Positions 25,012-34,534 of a stretch of DNA of 64,000 nt are shown here, in pieces. Below the pieces are notes generated by a model. That model ran no database searches, was not told the origin of the DNA, and saw nothing but the letters and a program-made list of their open reading frames with translations. The stretch lies in the NCBI RefSeq assembly GCF_000160455.2, contig NZ_ACJX03000001.1, positions 1,126,001 to 1,190,000 on the forward strand, read 5' to 3'. The translations under genes were made by a program, and so were the position numbers. The stretch is from Acetomicrobium hydrogeniformans ATCC BAA-1850. GTDB taxonomy: Bacteria; Synergistota; Synergistia; Synergistales; Acetomicrobiaceae. Position 1 is the first letter of the stretch. Each line of letters begins with the position of its first letter.

Positions 25012-26151
25012 ATGACTCATGATGCTAAAATGACGTATCGTATTGGGCTTTTGCCGGGAGATGGCATAGGGAAAGACGTGATTACTGAGGCGCGAAAGGT
25101 CGTTGAAACTGCTGCAAGTTCGTTTGGTTTTTCCGTGGAGTGGAGGGAATTTCCCTACGGGGCCGAACACTACTTGAATACAGGAGAGATCTTGCCGGAC
25201 GAAGCGCTGGAAGAGATGCAGCAGTGCTGCGCGCTGCTACAGGGAGCCATAGGAGATCCCAGGGTTCCTCCGGGTGTCCTTGAGCGGGGAATATTGCTGA
25301 AGACGAGGTTTTATTTCGATCAATACGTTAATTTGAGGCCTGCCTTGACCTATCCCAATGTTCCTACGCCTTTGAAAAGGGGAGAGGGCATAGATATAGT
25401 TGTAGTCAGAGAAAACACCGAAGACCTTTACGTAGGTTTGGGCTTTCTTTCTAATGAAGAGATCGAGGCAACGGTGGATATGAAGAGACCTTCATATACG
25501 TTAAAGGGAGCTCTTTCCCTAAAAGTTGATCCTTCCATGAAATTTGCTGCACAGTTGGCTTTGGCTACGGAAATGGGCGTTAGGCGCATTACGCGCTATG
25601 CCTGCAACTTGGCCCGTCGCAGAAAGGCAAGCGAAATAGTGCTAGCGACGAAATCAAACGCCGTGAAAGAGCTGTACGGCCTTTGGGAAGAAATAGCGAA
25701 AGAGGAGACCTCAAAAGAGGGGATATCACTAAAACTGGTCAATGTAGATGCCCTCTGTTATCAGCTTGCAAGAGATCCCTCGGGATATGGCGTGATCTTA
25801 TGTCCAAATTTGTTTGGCGACATCGTAAGCGATCTTCTGGCGGGACTTACGGGCGGGTTGGGTTTGTCGCCCAGCGCAAACATAGGAGATGGCCTATCGA
25901 TGTTCGAGCCGGTTCATGGTTCTGCGCCCGATATAGCCGGTACAGGAAGGGCAAATCCCTTAGCTGCCATATTGTCGGCAAGTTTAATGCTTGAACATCT
26001 TACACAAGTTGAGGCGTCCGAAGCCGTAAAAAATGCTGTTTTGGAATATTTAAGGGCCTTTCCGCGGCAAAGACATCCTATGGAGCTTGGTGGCGAGGCG
26101 ACAACTTCAGAGGTCGGAGACAGTGTTGCCTCAATTATCCAAAGGATGTGA
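25012..26151 (+). CDS. leuB: Isopropylmalate/homoisocitrate-type dehydrogenase
   Basis: About 379 aa, beta-decarboxylating dehydrogenase family. GLLPGDGIGKDVITEA at the start, VVVRENTEDLYVG near residue 125, NLFGDIVSDLLAGLTGGLGL and EPVHGSAPDIAGTGRANP later. The operon argues for 3-isopropylmalate dehydrogenase. The RENTEDLYVG active-site segment is more like isocitrate and homoisocitrate dehydrogenases than typical LeuB, and leuC and leuD are not in the operon. ATG 25012, with GAGGAGAGGGAG upstream, is preferred over GTG 25003. Confidence 0.8.
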   Translation: MTHDAKMTYRIGLLPGDGIGKDVITEARKVVETAASSFGFSVEWREFPYGAEHYLNTGEILPDEALEEMQQCCALLQGAIGDPRVPPGVLERGILLKTRFYFDQYVNLRPALTYPNVPTPLKRGEGIDIVVVRENTEDLYVGLGFLSNEEIEATVDMKRPSYTLKGALSLKVDPSMKFAAQLALATEMGVRRITRYACNLARRRKASEIVLATKSNAVKELYGLWEEIAKEETSKEGISLKLVNVDALCYQLARDPSGYGVILCPNLFGDIVSDLLAGLTGGLGLSPSANIGDGLSMFEPVHGSAPDIAGTGRANPLAAILSASLMLEHLTQVEASEAVKNAVLEYLRAFPRQRHPMELGGEATTSEVGDSVASIIQRM

Positions 26152-26156
26152 GTAAA

Positions 26157-27821
26157 ATGCGCTTGACAGGGGCACAGATGATAATTAAGGCCTTGGAAGA
26201 AGAGGCCGTGGAGACGGTGTTCGGATACCCTGGAGGGACAGTAATTCCGCTTTATGATGCCCTTTACGATTCAAAGATAAGACACGTATTGATGCGCCAT
26301 GAACAAGCGGTAGGGCATGCGGCCGACGGATATGCGAGGGTAAGGGGAAAACCGGGCGTCTGTTTCGTTACGTCGGGACCTGGTGCTACTAATATAGTGA
26401 CTCCTTTGGCTTCGGCCTATATGGATTCCATTCCGGTGGTAGTGATCGCCGGCCAGGTAGCTACGAAGGTGATGGGAACTGATGCATTTCAGGAGGCCGA
26501 TATCTTTGGCTGTTCCATGTCAATGGTGAAGCACAGCTTTTTGGTAAAAAGCGCTTCTGAAATTCCAAAGGCGGTGCGTGGGGCCTTTTACATCGCCACA
26601 ACAGGAAGGCCGGGTCCCGTTTTGATAGTTTTGCCCGTGGATGTTCAAAACGAGGAAGGAGAGTTTGTCTATCCTCCCAAGTTAGAATTTCCGGGATATC
26701 ATCCCGAAAGGAACGAGGATCTTACGATGTGGGGCGATGTGGTTGAGGCCATCAATAAAGCCGAACGGCCCTTGTTGCTTCTTGGGGGAGGGGTTATACA
26801 CTCCCGAGCAAGCGCAGCATTTAGCAGCTTTATCGACGAATTCAGGATGCCTGTGGCTACCACTCTCATGGGCAAAGGCGCCTATCCAGAAGGAAATTTT
26901 TTGTCCTTGGGCATGGCCGGAATGCACGGGCGCCCTGCGGCCAATAGGGCGATCCTGGAAGCCGATCTGGTCATTGGGGTAGGAACACGTTTTTCCGACA
27001 GGACGACGGGTAGAGCGACCCGCTTTGCTCCAAATGCAAAGATCATACATATCGATGTCGATCCTGCGGAAATCAACAAGAACATAAGAGCGTCCCACTT
27101 TCTGATAGGCGATGCAGGAAAGATTATATCGGGTTTGCATGGGGAAATTAAAGCTCGCGACCGTTCCACCTGGCTCCAAGGCATAGAGAAATTTAAACAG
27201 GAGGAAGTATGCGACGATGACAACTCTTACATAACTCCTCGCGCCCTTTTGATGTCTCTTAGAAAAATGGTCGAGCCTCAACAAATAGTCTCGACTGAAG
27301 TGGGACAAAACCAGATGTGGGCTGCCCTTCACTGGCAAGTAAAGTTTCCCGGAACCTTTTTGTCTTCCGGAGGTCTCGGGACTATGGGATACGGCCTTCC
27401 TGCTGCAATTGGGCCGGCCTTTGCTCTTTTAGACCGACCCGTCCTTTGTATTTCCGGTGACGGAAGTTTTTTGATGAACGTACAGGAGCTCGAGACTTGC
27501 GTCAGATATAATTTGCCCGTCAAGCTGATTGTCATAAACAATTCCAGCCTTGGCATGGTAAGGCAGTGGCAAGAGCTGTTTTGGAGCGAAAGGTATTCGG
27601 CCACCAATGAAGCGCCGTCGCGCTCGCTGGTGGAAATAGCAAGCGGGTTTGGAGTGAAGGGTTATCGAATTGAACGTTCTCATGAGATTAGCTCTACACT
27701 TCAAATGGCATTAAGTCAAGATGGGCCTACATTGGTGGAATGCATCGTTCCTACGAAGGAAAAGGTCTTCCCGATGGTTCCTCCGGGCGGCGGGATGGAC
27801 GAAATGATCCTTGAAGCTTGA
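26157..27821 (+). CDS. ilvB: Acetolactate synthase large (catalytic) subunit
   Basis: About 554 aa, three-domain ThDP enzyme. FGYPGGTVIPLYDAL and HEQAVGHAADGYAR with the catalytic Glu region at the start, then GDGSFLMNVQELETCVRYNLPVK (GDG...NN ThDP motif, NN at INNSSLG). Makes acetolactate or acetohydroxybutyrate from pyruvate. GTG 26148 overlapping the leuB stop is an alternative start. Last gene of the operon; a terminator follows. Confidence 0.93.
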   Translation: MRLTGAQMIIKALEEEAVETVFGYPGGTVIPLYDALYDSKIRHVLMRHEQAVGHAADGYARVRGKPGVCFVTSGPGATNIVTPLASAYMDSIPVVVIAGQVATKVMGTDAFQEADIFGCSMSMVKHSFLVKSASEIPKAVRGAFYIATTGRPGPVLIVLPVDVQNEEGEFVYPPKLEFPGYHPERNEDLTMWGDVVEAINKAERPLLLLGGGVIHSRASAAFSSFIDEFRMPVATTLMGKGAYPEGNFLSLGMAGMHGRPAANRAILEADLVIGVGTRFSDRTTGRATRFAPNAKIIHIDVDPAEINKNIRASHFLIGDAGKIISGLHGEIKARDRSTWLQGIEKFKQEEVCDDDNSYITPRALLMSLRKMVEPQQIVSTEVGQNQMWAALHWQVKFPGTFLSSGGLGTMGYGLPAAIGPAFALLDRPVLCISGDGSFLMNVQELETCVRYNLPVKLIVINNSSLGMVRQWQELFWSERYSATNEAPSRSLVEIASGFGVKGYRIERSHEISSTLQMALSQDGPTLVECIVPTKEKVFPMVPPGGGMDEMILEA

Positions 27822-27866
27822 GAATCCACAAATTGATGCCAACCAAATTGCTTCGTAATCGAAAAA

Positions 27867-27906
27867 ATAAGCTCCCACTCCAAGCCATAAGTGGGAGCTT
27901 ATCGGG
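27867..27906. terminator. Bidirectional terminator after ilvB
   Basis: TAAGCTCCCACT (27867-27878) and AGTGGGAGCTTA (27889-27900) form a perfect 12-bp stem with a 10-base loop. An A-rich run lies on the left side, so it may also stop minus-strand transcription. Confidence 0.75.
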
Positions 27907-27979
27907 TGTTTAAGCATGCCTTAAGTGACGTTTCGCCTGAAGATCCATTTGTCACTTCCGTGGAGCAGAGCGGGTATGC

Positions 27980-28123
27980 TCACAAGATCTCCTTGGTATC
28001 GCTTATGGAAGAGTCAAGTCGGACGTTTACGAATGGCGCTATGACGAAGAGGGCCAACAAAAAGAAAGCGATGATGGCACGAGGCCACCCAATGTCAATG
28101 ATGAATTTTTTTATCCTATCCAA
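27980..28123 (-). pseudogene. N-terminal remnant of an ABC sugar/nucleoside permease
   Basis: On the minus strand TTG 28123 begins MDRIKKFIIDIGWPRAIIAF followed by a membrane segment (FLLALFVIAP) and stops after 47 aa. This matches the first segment of permeases in BMP/ribose-type importers, whose full length exceeds 300 aa. It overlaps the end of the ATPase remnant by a few bases, the normal operon order. Nothing recognisable follows to 27901. Confidence 0.55.
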
Positions 28124-28448
28124 CTGAGATCACACCTTCCTCGTTTGATGCCTTAGCTCCCATCAGGAGAAGGCCAAACTCTGAGCTGTCGCTTGAAGCG
28201 GGAAGTATGCCAGCAATTTTTCCTTCGTGAACTATTGCTATACGATCGCAGATGGCACGCATTTCTTCGAGCTCGGAGGAGGTCACTACAATTGTGGTCC
28301 CGTGTTGCCTGTTGCGCTGATATATCATATCGAGAACAAGTTTTTTCGCTCCGATATCGATACCACTTGTGGACTCGGATACGAAAGGCAGCTTCGGGTC
28401 AAGGGCGCAAGCCCTGGCCAGACACACCTTCTGACATGAAAAGGTCAA
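28116..28448 (-). pseudogene. C-terminal remnant of a sugar/nucleoside ABC ATPase
   Basis: About 110 aa: QKVCLARACALDPKLPFVSE, then STSGIDIGAKKLVLDMI and SSELEEMRAICDRIAIVHEGKIAG, the end of a tandem RbsA/BMP-type ATPase. About 400 N-terminal residues and the LSGGNQ signature are missing, and the PTRGID motif has become STSGID. It is followed by a truncated permease, so the transporter is dead. From 28449 to the next gene at 28678 I see no gene. Confidence 0.65.
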
Positions 28449-28677
28449 CGCGGTCCAAGAGCTGATATCTTTGACAAAGAGGCCTTTTTACGTATATATT
28501 TAAACCGATGTGAAAGTCGGAAGACACCTCCTTTGCTAGACAAATCATTGCGCAAGGCATATCTGCTTAATTGAAATTTATTGGGAAGAGAGTTTAAGTT
28601 TCGAAATTCATATTTCGCTTAAAAGGCACTTCTGTGCTTGAACTTATGCTTTGTCATTTCGGGAGCGTGATATCGAT

Positions 28678-29787
28678 TTGATTAAATTCGAGAAGGTCAC
28701 CAAAAAGTATGGGGATACAGATGTTTTAAAGGAAATCGACCTTGAAATGCGCAAGGGCGAGATAACCATTCTTATAGGCCCGAGTGGCTGCGGCAAGACT
28801 ACTACATTGAAGATGATAAACAGGCTGATAGAGCCCACAAGTGGAAAAATTTTTATAAACGGAGAGGACATAGGAAAGCTGAGCCCCATCGAGCTGAGAA
28901 GGAATATCGGATATGTGATACAGCAGATAGGACTCTTTCCGCACATGACCGTTGCCGAAAACGTCGGCTTGGTGCCCTATTTGAAGAAATGGCCAAAGGA
29001 CAAAAGAATGAAAAGAGTGGAAGAGCTGCTTGAGCTTGTGGGATTGCCCCCCAGGGACTATATGAACAGATATCCCAGCGAACTCTCGGGAGGGCAACAA
29101 CAGCGCGTTGGCGTAGCGAGGGCTTTGGCTTCTGACCCTGAAATCATTCTAATGGACGAGCCTTTTAGCGCCTTGGACCCGATTACCAGGGAACAGCTGC
29201 AGGAGGAACTGTTCAACCTGCAACAGGAGCTTCAAAAAACCATTGTATTCGTCACACATGACATTGACGAAGCTCTTAAATTAGGGGATCGGATATGCAT
29301 AATGAGAGATGGCATAGTTTTACAATTCGATGCTCCGGAGGTCTTGTTGAAAAATCCTGCTCACGGATTCGTCGAAGAGTTCATAGGTAAAAAGAGATTG
29401 ATGCGCGCTCCTGATCTCATGACCGCTGAAGACGTCATGATAAAAGATCCCGTTAAAGCTCATCCCAGGAGGACACTTGCTCAGGCAGTGGAGATAATGA
29501 AAAGCCATGCGGTAAACAGCATATTGGTTGTAGATGAAAGCGACAAACTTCTGGGTATCGCTACTGCTGGAGATATTAGGGAACATTTTGGCGAGAAGAA
29601 GTATTTAGATGAAATATATACCAAAGATGTAATTTCTGTTCGTCCAAATGAATCTTTATCATATATAATTAAGCTTATGGCCGAAAAAAATATAGGTTTT
29701 GTCCCGGTAACGGATGATAATGGCATTTTGGTAGGTTTAATAACGAGAAGTTCGTTGATAAACATATTTAGCGAAAGATATTTTTAA
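28678..29787 (+). CDS. Glycine betaine/choline-type ABC transporter ATP-binding protein with CBS domains (OpuCA/ProV-like)
   Basis: About 369 aa. ATPase domain with Walker A GPSGCGKTT, signature LSGGQQQRVGVARAL, Walker B ILMDEPFSALDP. Two CBS domains follow at about residues 250-365 (MTAEDVMIKDPV..., IYTKDVISVRP...), which in OpuA/OpuC proteins sense ionic strength or nucleotides. The start is uncertain: TTG 28678 or TTG 28651. First of three genes for uptake of a quaternary ammonium compatible solute. Confidence 0.88.
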   Translation: MIKFEKVTKKYGDTDVLKEIDLEMRKGEITILIGPSGCGKTTTLKMINRLIEPTSGKIFINGEDIGKLSPIELRRNIGYVIQQIGLFPHMTVAENVGLVPYLKKWPKDKRMKRVEELLELVGLPPRDYMNRYPSELSGGQQQRVGVARALASDPEIILMDEPFSALDPITREQLQEELFNLQQELQKTIVFVTHDIDEALKLGDRICIMRDGIVLQFDAPEVLLKNPAHGFVEEFIGKKRLMRAPDLMTAEDVMIKDPVKAHPRRTLAQAVEIMKSHAVNSILVVDESDKLLGIATAGDIREHFGEKKYLDEIYTKDVISVRPNESLSYIIKLMAEKNIGFVPVTDDNGILVGLITRSSLINIFSERYF

Positions 29788-29795
29788 AAGGCGTG

Positions 29796-30467
29796 ATGGG
29801 AATGAGTATTTTCAGTCAATATATCAGTTTCATGCTTGAAAGACAGGATCAAATTCTGGAATTGACGACCCAACACCTATATCTGACGTTCATCGCGGTC
29901 TTTTTCGCCGTTTTAGTCGCCGTTCCGCTGGGTATAACGATAACGAGGTTCGAGAAAGCTGCGGGTATAGTCGTCGGGATTGCCAACGCTGTGCAGGCTT
30001 TGCCGAGTTTGGCGCTGTTGGGTTTTTTAATTCCCATACTTGGGATAGGATCCAAGCCGTCCATAGTGATGATCTTCTTGTATTCGCTCCTTCCTATAAT
30101 AAAGAACACCTACACGGGATTGACAAATGTGGATAGGGCCATTCTGGAAGCCGGCAAGGGCATGGGAATGACGAACTGGCAACTGATGAAGATGGTGCAG
30201 CTTCCGTTGGCTTTGCCTGTGATAATGGCAGGCATTAGAATATCGGCCGTCACTGCGGTAGGCCTTACGACGATAGCCGCTTTGATCGGGGCAGGGGGAT
30301 TGGGTCAGCTGATCTATCGAGGAATTTCGATGGTCAACAACAGGATGATCATTGCCGGTGCAGTTCCGGCGATGGTTTTAACTTTGGTTATAGATTTTTT
30401 GTTAAATATTTTAGAAAAATTAGTTACGCCTAAGGGAATTAGGAGAAGAGCAAAAAGCAAAAAGTAA
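29796..30467 (+). CDS. Glycine betaine/choline-type ABC transporter permease (OpuCB-like)
   Basis: About 223 aa with around six membrane segments and the permease EAA region ([20 protein letters not shown]). Starts nine bases after the ATPase. Start choice among GTG 29793, ATG 29796 and ATG 29802 is not settled by the sequence. Only one permease gene is present, so the pore is probably a homodimer. Confidence 0.88.
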   Translation: MGMSIFSQYISFMLERQDQILELTTQHLYLTFIAVFFAVLVAVPLGITITRFEKAAGIVVGIANAVQALPSLALLGFLIPILGIGSKPSIVMIFLYSLLPIIKNTYTGLTNVDRAILEAGKGMGMTNWQLMKMVQLPLALPVIMAGIRISAVTAVGLTTIAALIGAGGLGQLIYRGISMVNNRMIIAGAVPAMVLTLVIDFLLNILEKLVTPKGIRRRAKSKK

Positions 30468-30481
30468 AGGAGGAGATGCAT

Positions 30482-31399
30482 ATGAGAAAGTTGTCCCTTG
30501 CAATTTTTGTGGTCCTTTTTGCGATATCGCAAGTTTTTTGTTTTAGCAGCACAAGCTATGGAGCCGGTGAGTCGGCAGGGAAGGTTGTAGTTGGTTCCAA
30601 GAATTTTACCGAGCAAATGGTAGTGGGGCACATGGTCGCTGAATTGATCGAGGCGCATACCGATTTGAAAGTCGAAAGGAAGCTGCATTTAGGGGGAACC
30701 AACGTATGTTTTGAGGCCTTGAAGAGGGGCAGCGCTAGTAATGGTATAGATATTTACGTGGAATACACGGGGACCGGATTGGTCAATATACTCCAGATGG
30801 AATCGAAGACCGATCCTCAGGAAGTGTATGAAATCGTAAAGAAAGAATTTGAGGACAGATGGAACTTGATATGGCTGAAACCGTGGGGATTCAACAATAC
30901 CTATACCTTGGCAGTGAAGGAGGAGTTCGCCAAGGAAAATGGCATTGAAACTTTCTCCGACCTCGGCAAATTGGCCGATAGGCTCGTATTCGGGTGTACC
31001 ATGGAGTTCGCCGAACGCTCCGACGGATACCCGGGATTTAAAAAGGCCTACGGATATTCCTTCAAAGAAGTAAAGGCCATGGACCCGGGTCTCATGTACT
31101 CGGCAATAGACAACGATCTGGTTCAGGTCATAAGCGCCTTTGCTACCGATGGGTTGCTTGTGGCCCATAAGCTAAAGATATTGAAAGATGACAAAAATTT
31201 CTTTCCGCCCTATTTTGCTGCGCCCCTTGTCAACGGAGAGGTTTTAAAGCGATATCCGCAGATAGGAGATGTCCTTAACAGGCTTGCCAATTCGATAACC
31301 GACGAGGACATGCAGCAGTTGAATTACATGGTAGACGGTGAAGGCAGGGACGCTGCCGAGGTGGCTAGGAGTTTCTTGAAGGAGAGAGGCTACATATAA
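30482..31399 (+). CDS. Glycine betaine/choline-type ABC transporter substrate-binding protein (OpuCC-like)
   Basis: About 305 aa. Signal peptide ([20 protein letters not shown]), then [17 protein letters not shown] and [17 protein letters not shown], the signature of the OpuAC/OpuCC family that binds betaine, carnitine or choline. A Cys in the hydrophobic stretch could serve as lipid anchor, but the context is not a clean lipobox. ATG 30482 follows AAAGGAGGAG. Completes the importer. Confidence 0.88.
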   Translation: MRKLSLAIFVVLFAISQVFCFSSTSYGAGESAGKVVVGSKNFTEQMVVGHMVAELIEAHTDLKVERKLHLGGTNVCFEALKRGSASNGIDIYVEYTGTGLVNILQMESKTDPQEVYEIVKKEFEDRWNLIWLKPWGFNNTYTLAVKEEFAKENGIETFSDLGKLADRLVFGCTMEFAERSDGYPGFKKAYGYSFKEVKAMDPGLMYSAIDNDLVQVISAFATDGLLVAHKLKILKDDKNFFPPYFAAPLVNGEVLKRYPQIGDVLNRLANSITDEDMQQLNYMVDGEGRDAAEVARSFLKERGYI

Positions 31400-31499
31400 T
31401 CTAATCGGAAATATGTTGTTTGCCTGTGCGAGCAACGAAAACCGGGCCCCTGTTGATTTTTATAGGGGCAAGAGGTAAGATAGCAGGCGAAAAAAGAAC

Positions 31500-31650
31500 A
31501 ACACGATCGTTTCGGTGACGGGAAACCGGTGAAAATCCGGTGCGGCCCCGCCGCTGTAACCCTGACGAAATCGCATATTGCCACTGCCTTTTGGTGGGAA
31601 GGCGCGACAGTAGGATGAAGGGAAGCCAGAAGACCGGCCGAAGACGATGA
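31500..31650 (+). ncRNA. Cobalamin riboswitch
   Basis: The leader of the TonB-dependent receptor gene contains GGTGACGGGAAACCGGTGAA, then the B12-box-like GCCCCGCCGCTGTAACCC and, 3', GAAGCCAGAAGACCGGCCG. These are the conserved elements of the adenosylcobalamin aptamer in the right order. A terminator hairpin follows at 31687. Turns off receptor expression when cobalamin is plentiful. The exact ends are approximate. Confidence 0.9.
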
Positions 31651-31686
31651 GATGCTTGCATCATGCGGCGGCGTGATCTGGCAGGG

Positions 31687-31730
31687 AAAAGGGGTAACCT
31701 GTCTTTCGTAGAAGGTTGCCCCTTTTGCTT
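31687..31730 (+). terminator. Riboswitch-controlled terminator
   Basis: AAAAGGGGTAACCT (31687-31700) and AGGTTGCCCCTTTT (31713-31726) form a long stem ending in a T run (TTTTGCTTT), just after the cobalamin aptamer and 38 bases before the receptor start. Confidence 0.7.
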
Positions 31731-31764
31731 TATATAACTAATATGTTGATTGGAGGGTAGGTCT

Positions 31765-33693
31765 ATGAAGTTGTCATTGAGTTTTTCAAAGATCATCGTG
31801 TTTTTAAGCTTTCTATATCTGTCGTCTTTTTTAGGCGGGGAGGTTTTGGCTCAGGAAGGTCCCGTAACGGTTGCCCCGGAGCTTGTCACGGGAAGCAGGC
31901 TGGCAGAGTCGCTAGATGAGGTTCCGCAGGCAACATATGTGATCACAGCAGAGGAGATCGAAAGAAGCAGAGCTAAGACTTTAAGCGAGGTATTGGATAA
32001 GATCCCAGGCATATCCACTTTAAGGAAAAATTCGTGGGCACAAGATGATTCGTTGAGGATGAGGGGCGTTGCAACGGAAATATTAATACTGGTCGATGGT
32101 GTTCCATATTACAACGCGAGCTATGGAGCAGATATGTTCAATGTTGACTTAAGGTCCATCCCCTTGGAATCGGTCGAACGGGTCGAAGTTATAAAAGGTG
32201 CCGGATCTGCACTTTACGGTTCAATGGCTGCAGCGGGTGTAATTAACATCATCACCAAGACGCCCGATAAGTACAAGACGTCAATCATAGCCGAAGGCGG
32301 CAGCAACGACTGGCGCAGGTATTCCGTCTCGGCAGGGATTAAAGGAGACGTCTTTGATGTCGGGATTCGCTACAATCATAGAGAAGAAGGCGAAGTGCCT
32401 ATCAGGTATTATGATGATGAAGTTTATAAAGCGCTTGACTATGACGAAGATTCGGCGAGCATTGCACTTTCTTGGGGGAACTGGCGCTTTGGAGCCGATT
32501 TCGGTTCCTATAATTCAAAGTGGGATGCAGGTAACCCTATGATAGATAAACAAGAGGACGATTATAAGAGATTTTATCTGAAATATGCAGACCTTAAAAA
32601 TGAAGTAATAGCCTATGCCCATTTCATTAATAAGGAGTATGTCCAAGGAGGACAAGGAGGAGATGATGACTTACCTGATTTCACTAGGCCGTTGCCTAAC
32701 GACTATGACCAAGACATTTGGGGTTTGGAGTTTACTCAAAAATCTTCGATTGGAGAGGTGCCGCTTGCCTGGGGAGTTGCTTATCGCTTTGAAAAACTTT
32801 CCGCGAATGGTGATGGTTTGATAGTTGATAGTGACAAAAAAACTTATTCAATAGACAAATTTTCTTACAAAGGGGAACGATATAACATTGCTCCCTTTAC
32901 GCAGTTTTCCTTTGTGTTGGGTGACGTGCTCATGGACATAGGTTTAAGATATGAAAATTGGGATGTTGATGATGGAAAAGACGAGTCTGAATTTACCCCG
33001 AAAATATCTTTTTATAGACAGGATGACAGCGGAAAGCTGTGGTATTTAACGGCGGGCAAGTTTTTTGCCATGCCAAGCTTGTATCAGTTGTATGCAAAAG
33101 ATGCTATGCTTGAGCCAAATCCTAACCTGCTTCCGGAAAAAGGATATACTTATGATTTAGGCGTAAAGGATCCAAATAATAGATGGAACGTAGGTTTGTT
33201 TTACATGACATTGGATAACAAATTTAAGTGGGACCAAATTGGTAGTAAGGGAAGATATATTAATTTGGCCGAATTTCGCTCCTTGGGTATTGAGGGACAG
33301 TTTGAAAAAGCGCTTACTTCTAATCTAAAGTGGATTAACGGAATGACCTGGCAAAAGCCGGAAGAAAAACAAACTTCAAGTGACCCTTGGAGGAAGGGTG
33401 GCACTCCTCAATGGGAGCTTTATAGCGAGCTTAATTACGACAACGGCCCCTGGTTTGGCAGCTTGAGCGCCCACTATTATGGTCAACGTGAGATAGATAA
33501 TTTACAATCTTATCATAACAATAGGGCAGATGATGACTTCATTACTGTCGATGCTATTTTGGCATACGATATGGAAGACTATAAAATAACTCTGGCTGCT
33601 TACAATATATTCGATGAAGAGTACATAATTGACACTTCAGGGTACATCGGCCCAGAAAGAAGGGTATATCTGACCTTAGAACATTTGTTTTAG
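31765..33693 (+). CDS. TonB-dependent outer-membrane receptor, probably for corrinoids (BtuB-like)
   Basis: About 642 aa. A signal peptide ends near EVLAQE. The plug domain follows (YVITAEEIERSRAKTLSEVL; LILVDGVPYYN; VERVEVIKGAGSALYGSMAAAGVINIITK), then a 22-strand-type barrel ending in ERRVYLTLEHLF with a terminal Phe for outer-membrane assembly. The cobalamin riboswitch upstream indicates corrinoid uptake. Energy would come from the exbB-exbD-tonB genes at 42-45 kb. ATG 31765 with GGAGGG. Confidence 0.9.
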   Translation: MKLSLSFSKIIVFLSFLYLSSFLGGEVLAQEGPVTVAPELVTGSRLAESLDEVPQATYVITAEEIERSRAKTLSEVLDKIPGISTLRKNSWAQDDSLRMRGVATEILILVDGVPYYNASYGADMFNVDLRSIPLESVERVEVIKGAGSALYGSMAAAGVINIITKTPDKYKTSIIAEGGSNDWRRYSVSAGIKGDVFDVGIRYNHREEGEVPIRYYDDEVYKALDYDEDSASIALSWGNWRFGADFGSYNSKWDAGNPMIDKQEDDYKRFYLKYADLKNEVIAYAHFINKEYVQGGQGGDDDLPDFTRPLPNDYDQDIWGLEFTQKSSIGEVPLAWGVAYRFEKLSANGDGLIVDSDKKTYSIDKFSYKGERYNIAPFTQFSFVLGDVLMDIGLRYENWDVDDGKDESEFTPKISFYRQDDSGKLWYLTAGKFFAMPSLYQLYAKDAMLEPNPNLLPEKGYTYDLGVKDPNNRWNVGLFYMTLDNKFKWDQIGSKGRYINLAEFRSLGIEGQFEKALTSNLKWINGMTWQKPEEKQTSSDPWRKGGTPQWELYSELNYDNGPWFGSLSAHYYGQREIDNLQSYHNNRADDDFITVDAILAYDMEDYKITLAAYNIFDEEYIIDTSGYIGPERRVYLTLEHLF

Positions 33694-33702
33694 CTAAAAT
33701 TA

Positions 33703-33800
33703 GGCCCCCACAAAAGTCCAACGTCCCAACAATAAAGGGCCCCTCAAGTTGAGCGGCCCTTTATGTTTTATAATTTTAACCAAAATGTGGGGGCTTTTTA
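33703..33800 (+). terminator. Nested terminator hairpins after the receptor gene
   Basis: Inner hairpin ATAAAGGGCC (33732-33741) with GGCCCTTTAT (33755-33764). An outer stem GCCCCCACA (33704-33712) with TGTGGGGGC (33786-33794) is followed by TTTTTAT. Confidence 0.65.
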
Positions 33801-33859
33801 TGATAAAATTCACAATACGGAATAGGGGTTGAACAGTCTTTAAGCGGAAGGTGAAAAAT

Positions 33860-34534
33860 ATGGCGTTGTTGGACATAATAGGACCTGTGATGGTTGGGCC
33901 TTCTTCGAGCCATACGGCGGGTGCGGCCAAGCTGGGCAGGCTTGCCAGAAGAGCATGGAACGGAGAGGTCAATAAAGTCGACATATTTTTAAGAGGCAGT
34001 TTTGCCTCCACATATTGGGGACACGGCACGGATAAAGCGCTGATCGGTGGGCTTCTCGGATTTATGCCCGATGACGAAAAGATAAGAGATGCCCTTGAGA
34101 TCGCCCGACAGAGGGGATTGGAATATCGCTTTTTTGCCGAATCCATCGATGGAGCTCATCCCAATTCGGTAAGGTTCGTCATATATAAAGAAGACAAGGC
34201 AATGGAATTGGTGGGAGCTTCCTTGGGCGGTGGCGTGATAGAGCTTCAGGAGATAGACGGCTTTTCCATCTCCTTAAGTGGAGATTTGGCTGCTATAATA
34301 ACCTTTCATAGAGATCAGCCGGGAGTAGTTGCTGCCGTTGCAGGCGTAATGGCAGAAAAAGGTCTTAACATAGCTACAATGCGGTTGCATCGACAGGGGC
34401 GCGGAGGCAAGGCTGCAATGGTAATAGAAATTGACGGCGAATTGAAAGAGAGCACGAAAGATGAGATCTTAAATTCCCATTCGGCCTTGATGCGCGTGAT
34501 CTTTATCCCCTCTCCGGAGAGTGATGTCAGATGA
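33860..34534 (+). CDS. sdaAB: L-serine dehydratase, iron-sulfur-dependent, beta subunit
   Basis: About 224 aa. MALLDIIGPVMVGPSSSHTAGAAKLGRLAR is represented (PSSSHT motif near residue 13), then a C-terminal ACT domain (ITFHRDQPGVVAAVAGVMAEKG). With the alpha subunit it deaminates serine to pyruvate and ammonia. ATG 33860 with GGAAGGTGA. Overlaps the alpha gene by four bases. Confidence 0.93.
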   Translation: MALLDIIGPVMVGPSSSHTAGAAKLGRLARRAWNGEVNKVDIFLRGSFASTYWGHGTDKALIGGLLGFMPDDEKIRDALEIARQRGLEYRFFAESIDGAHPNSVRFVIYKEDKAMELVGASLGGGVIELQEIDGFSISLSGDLAAIITFHRDQPGVVAAVAGVMAEKGLNIATMRLHRQGRGGKAAMVIEIDGELKESTKDEILNSHSALMRVIFIPSPESDVR

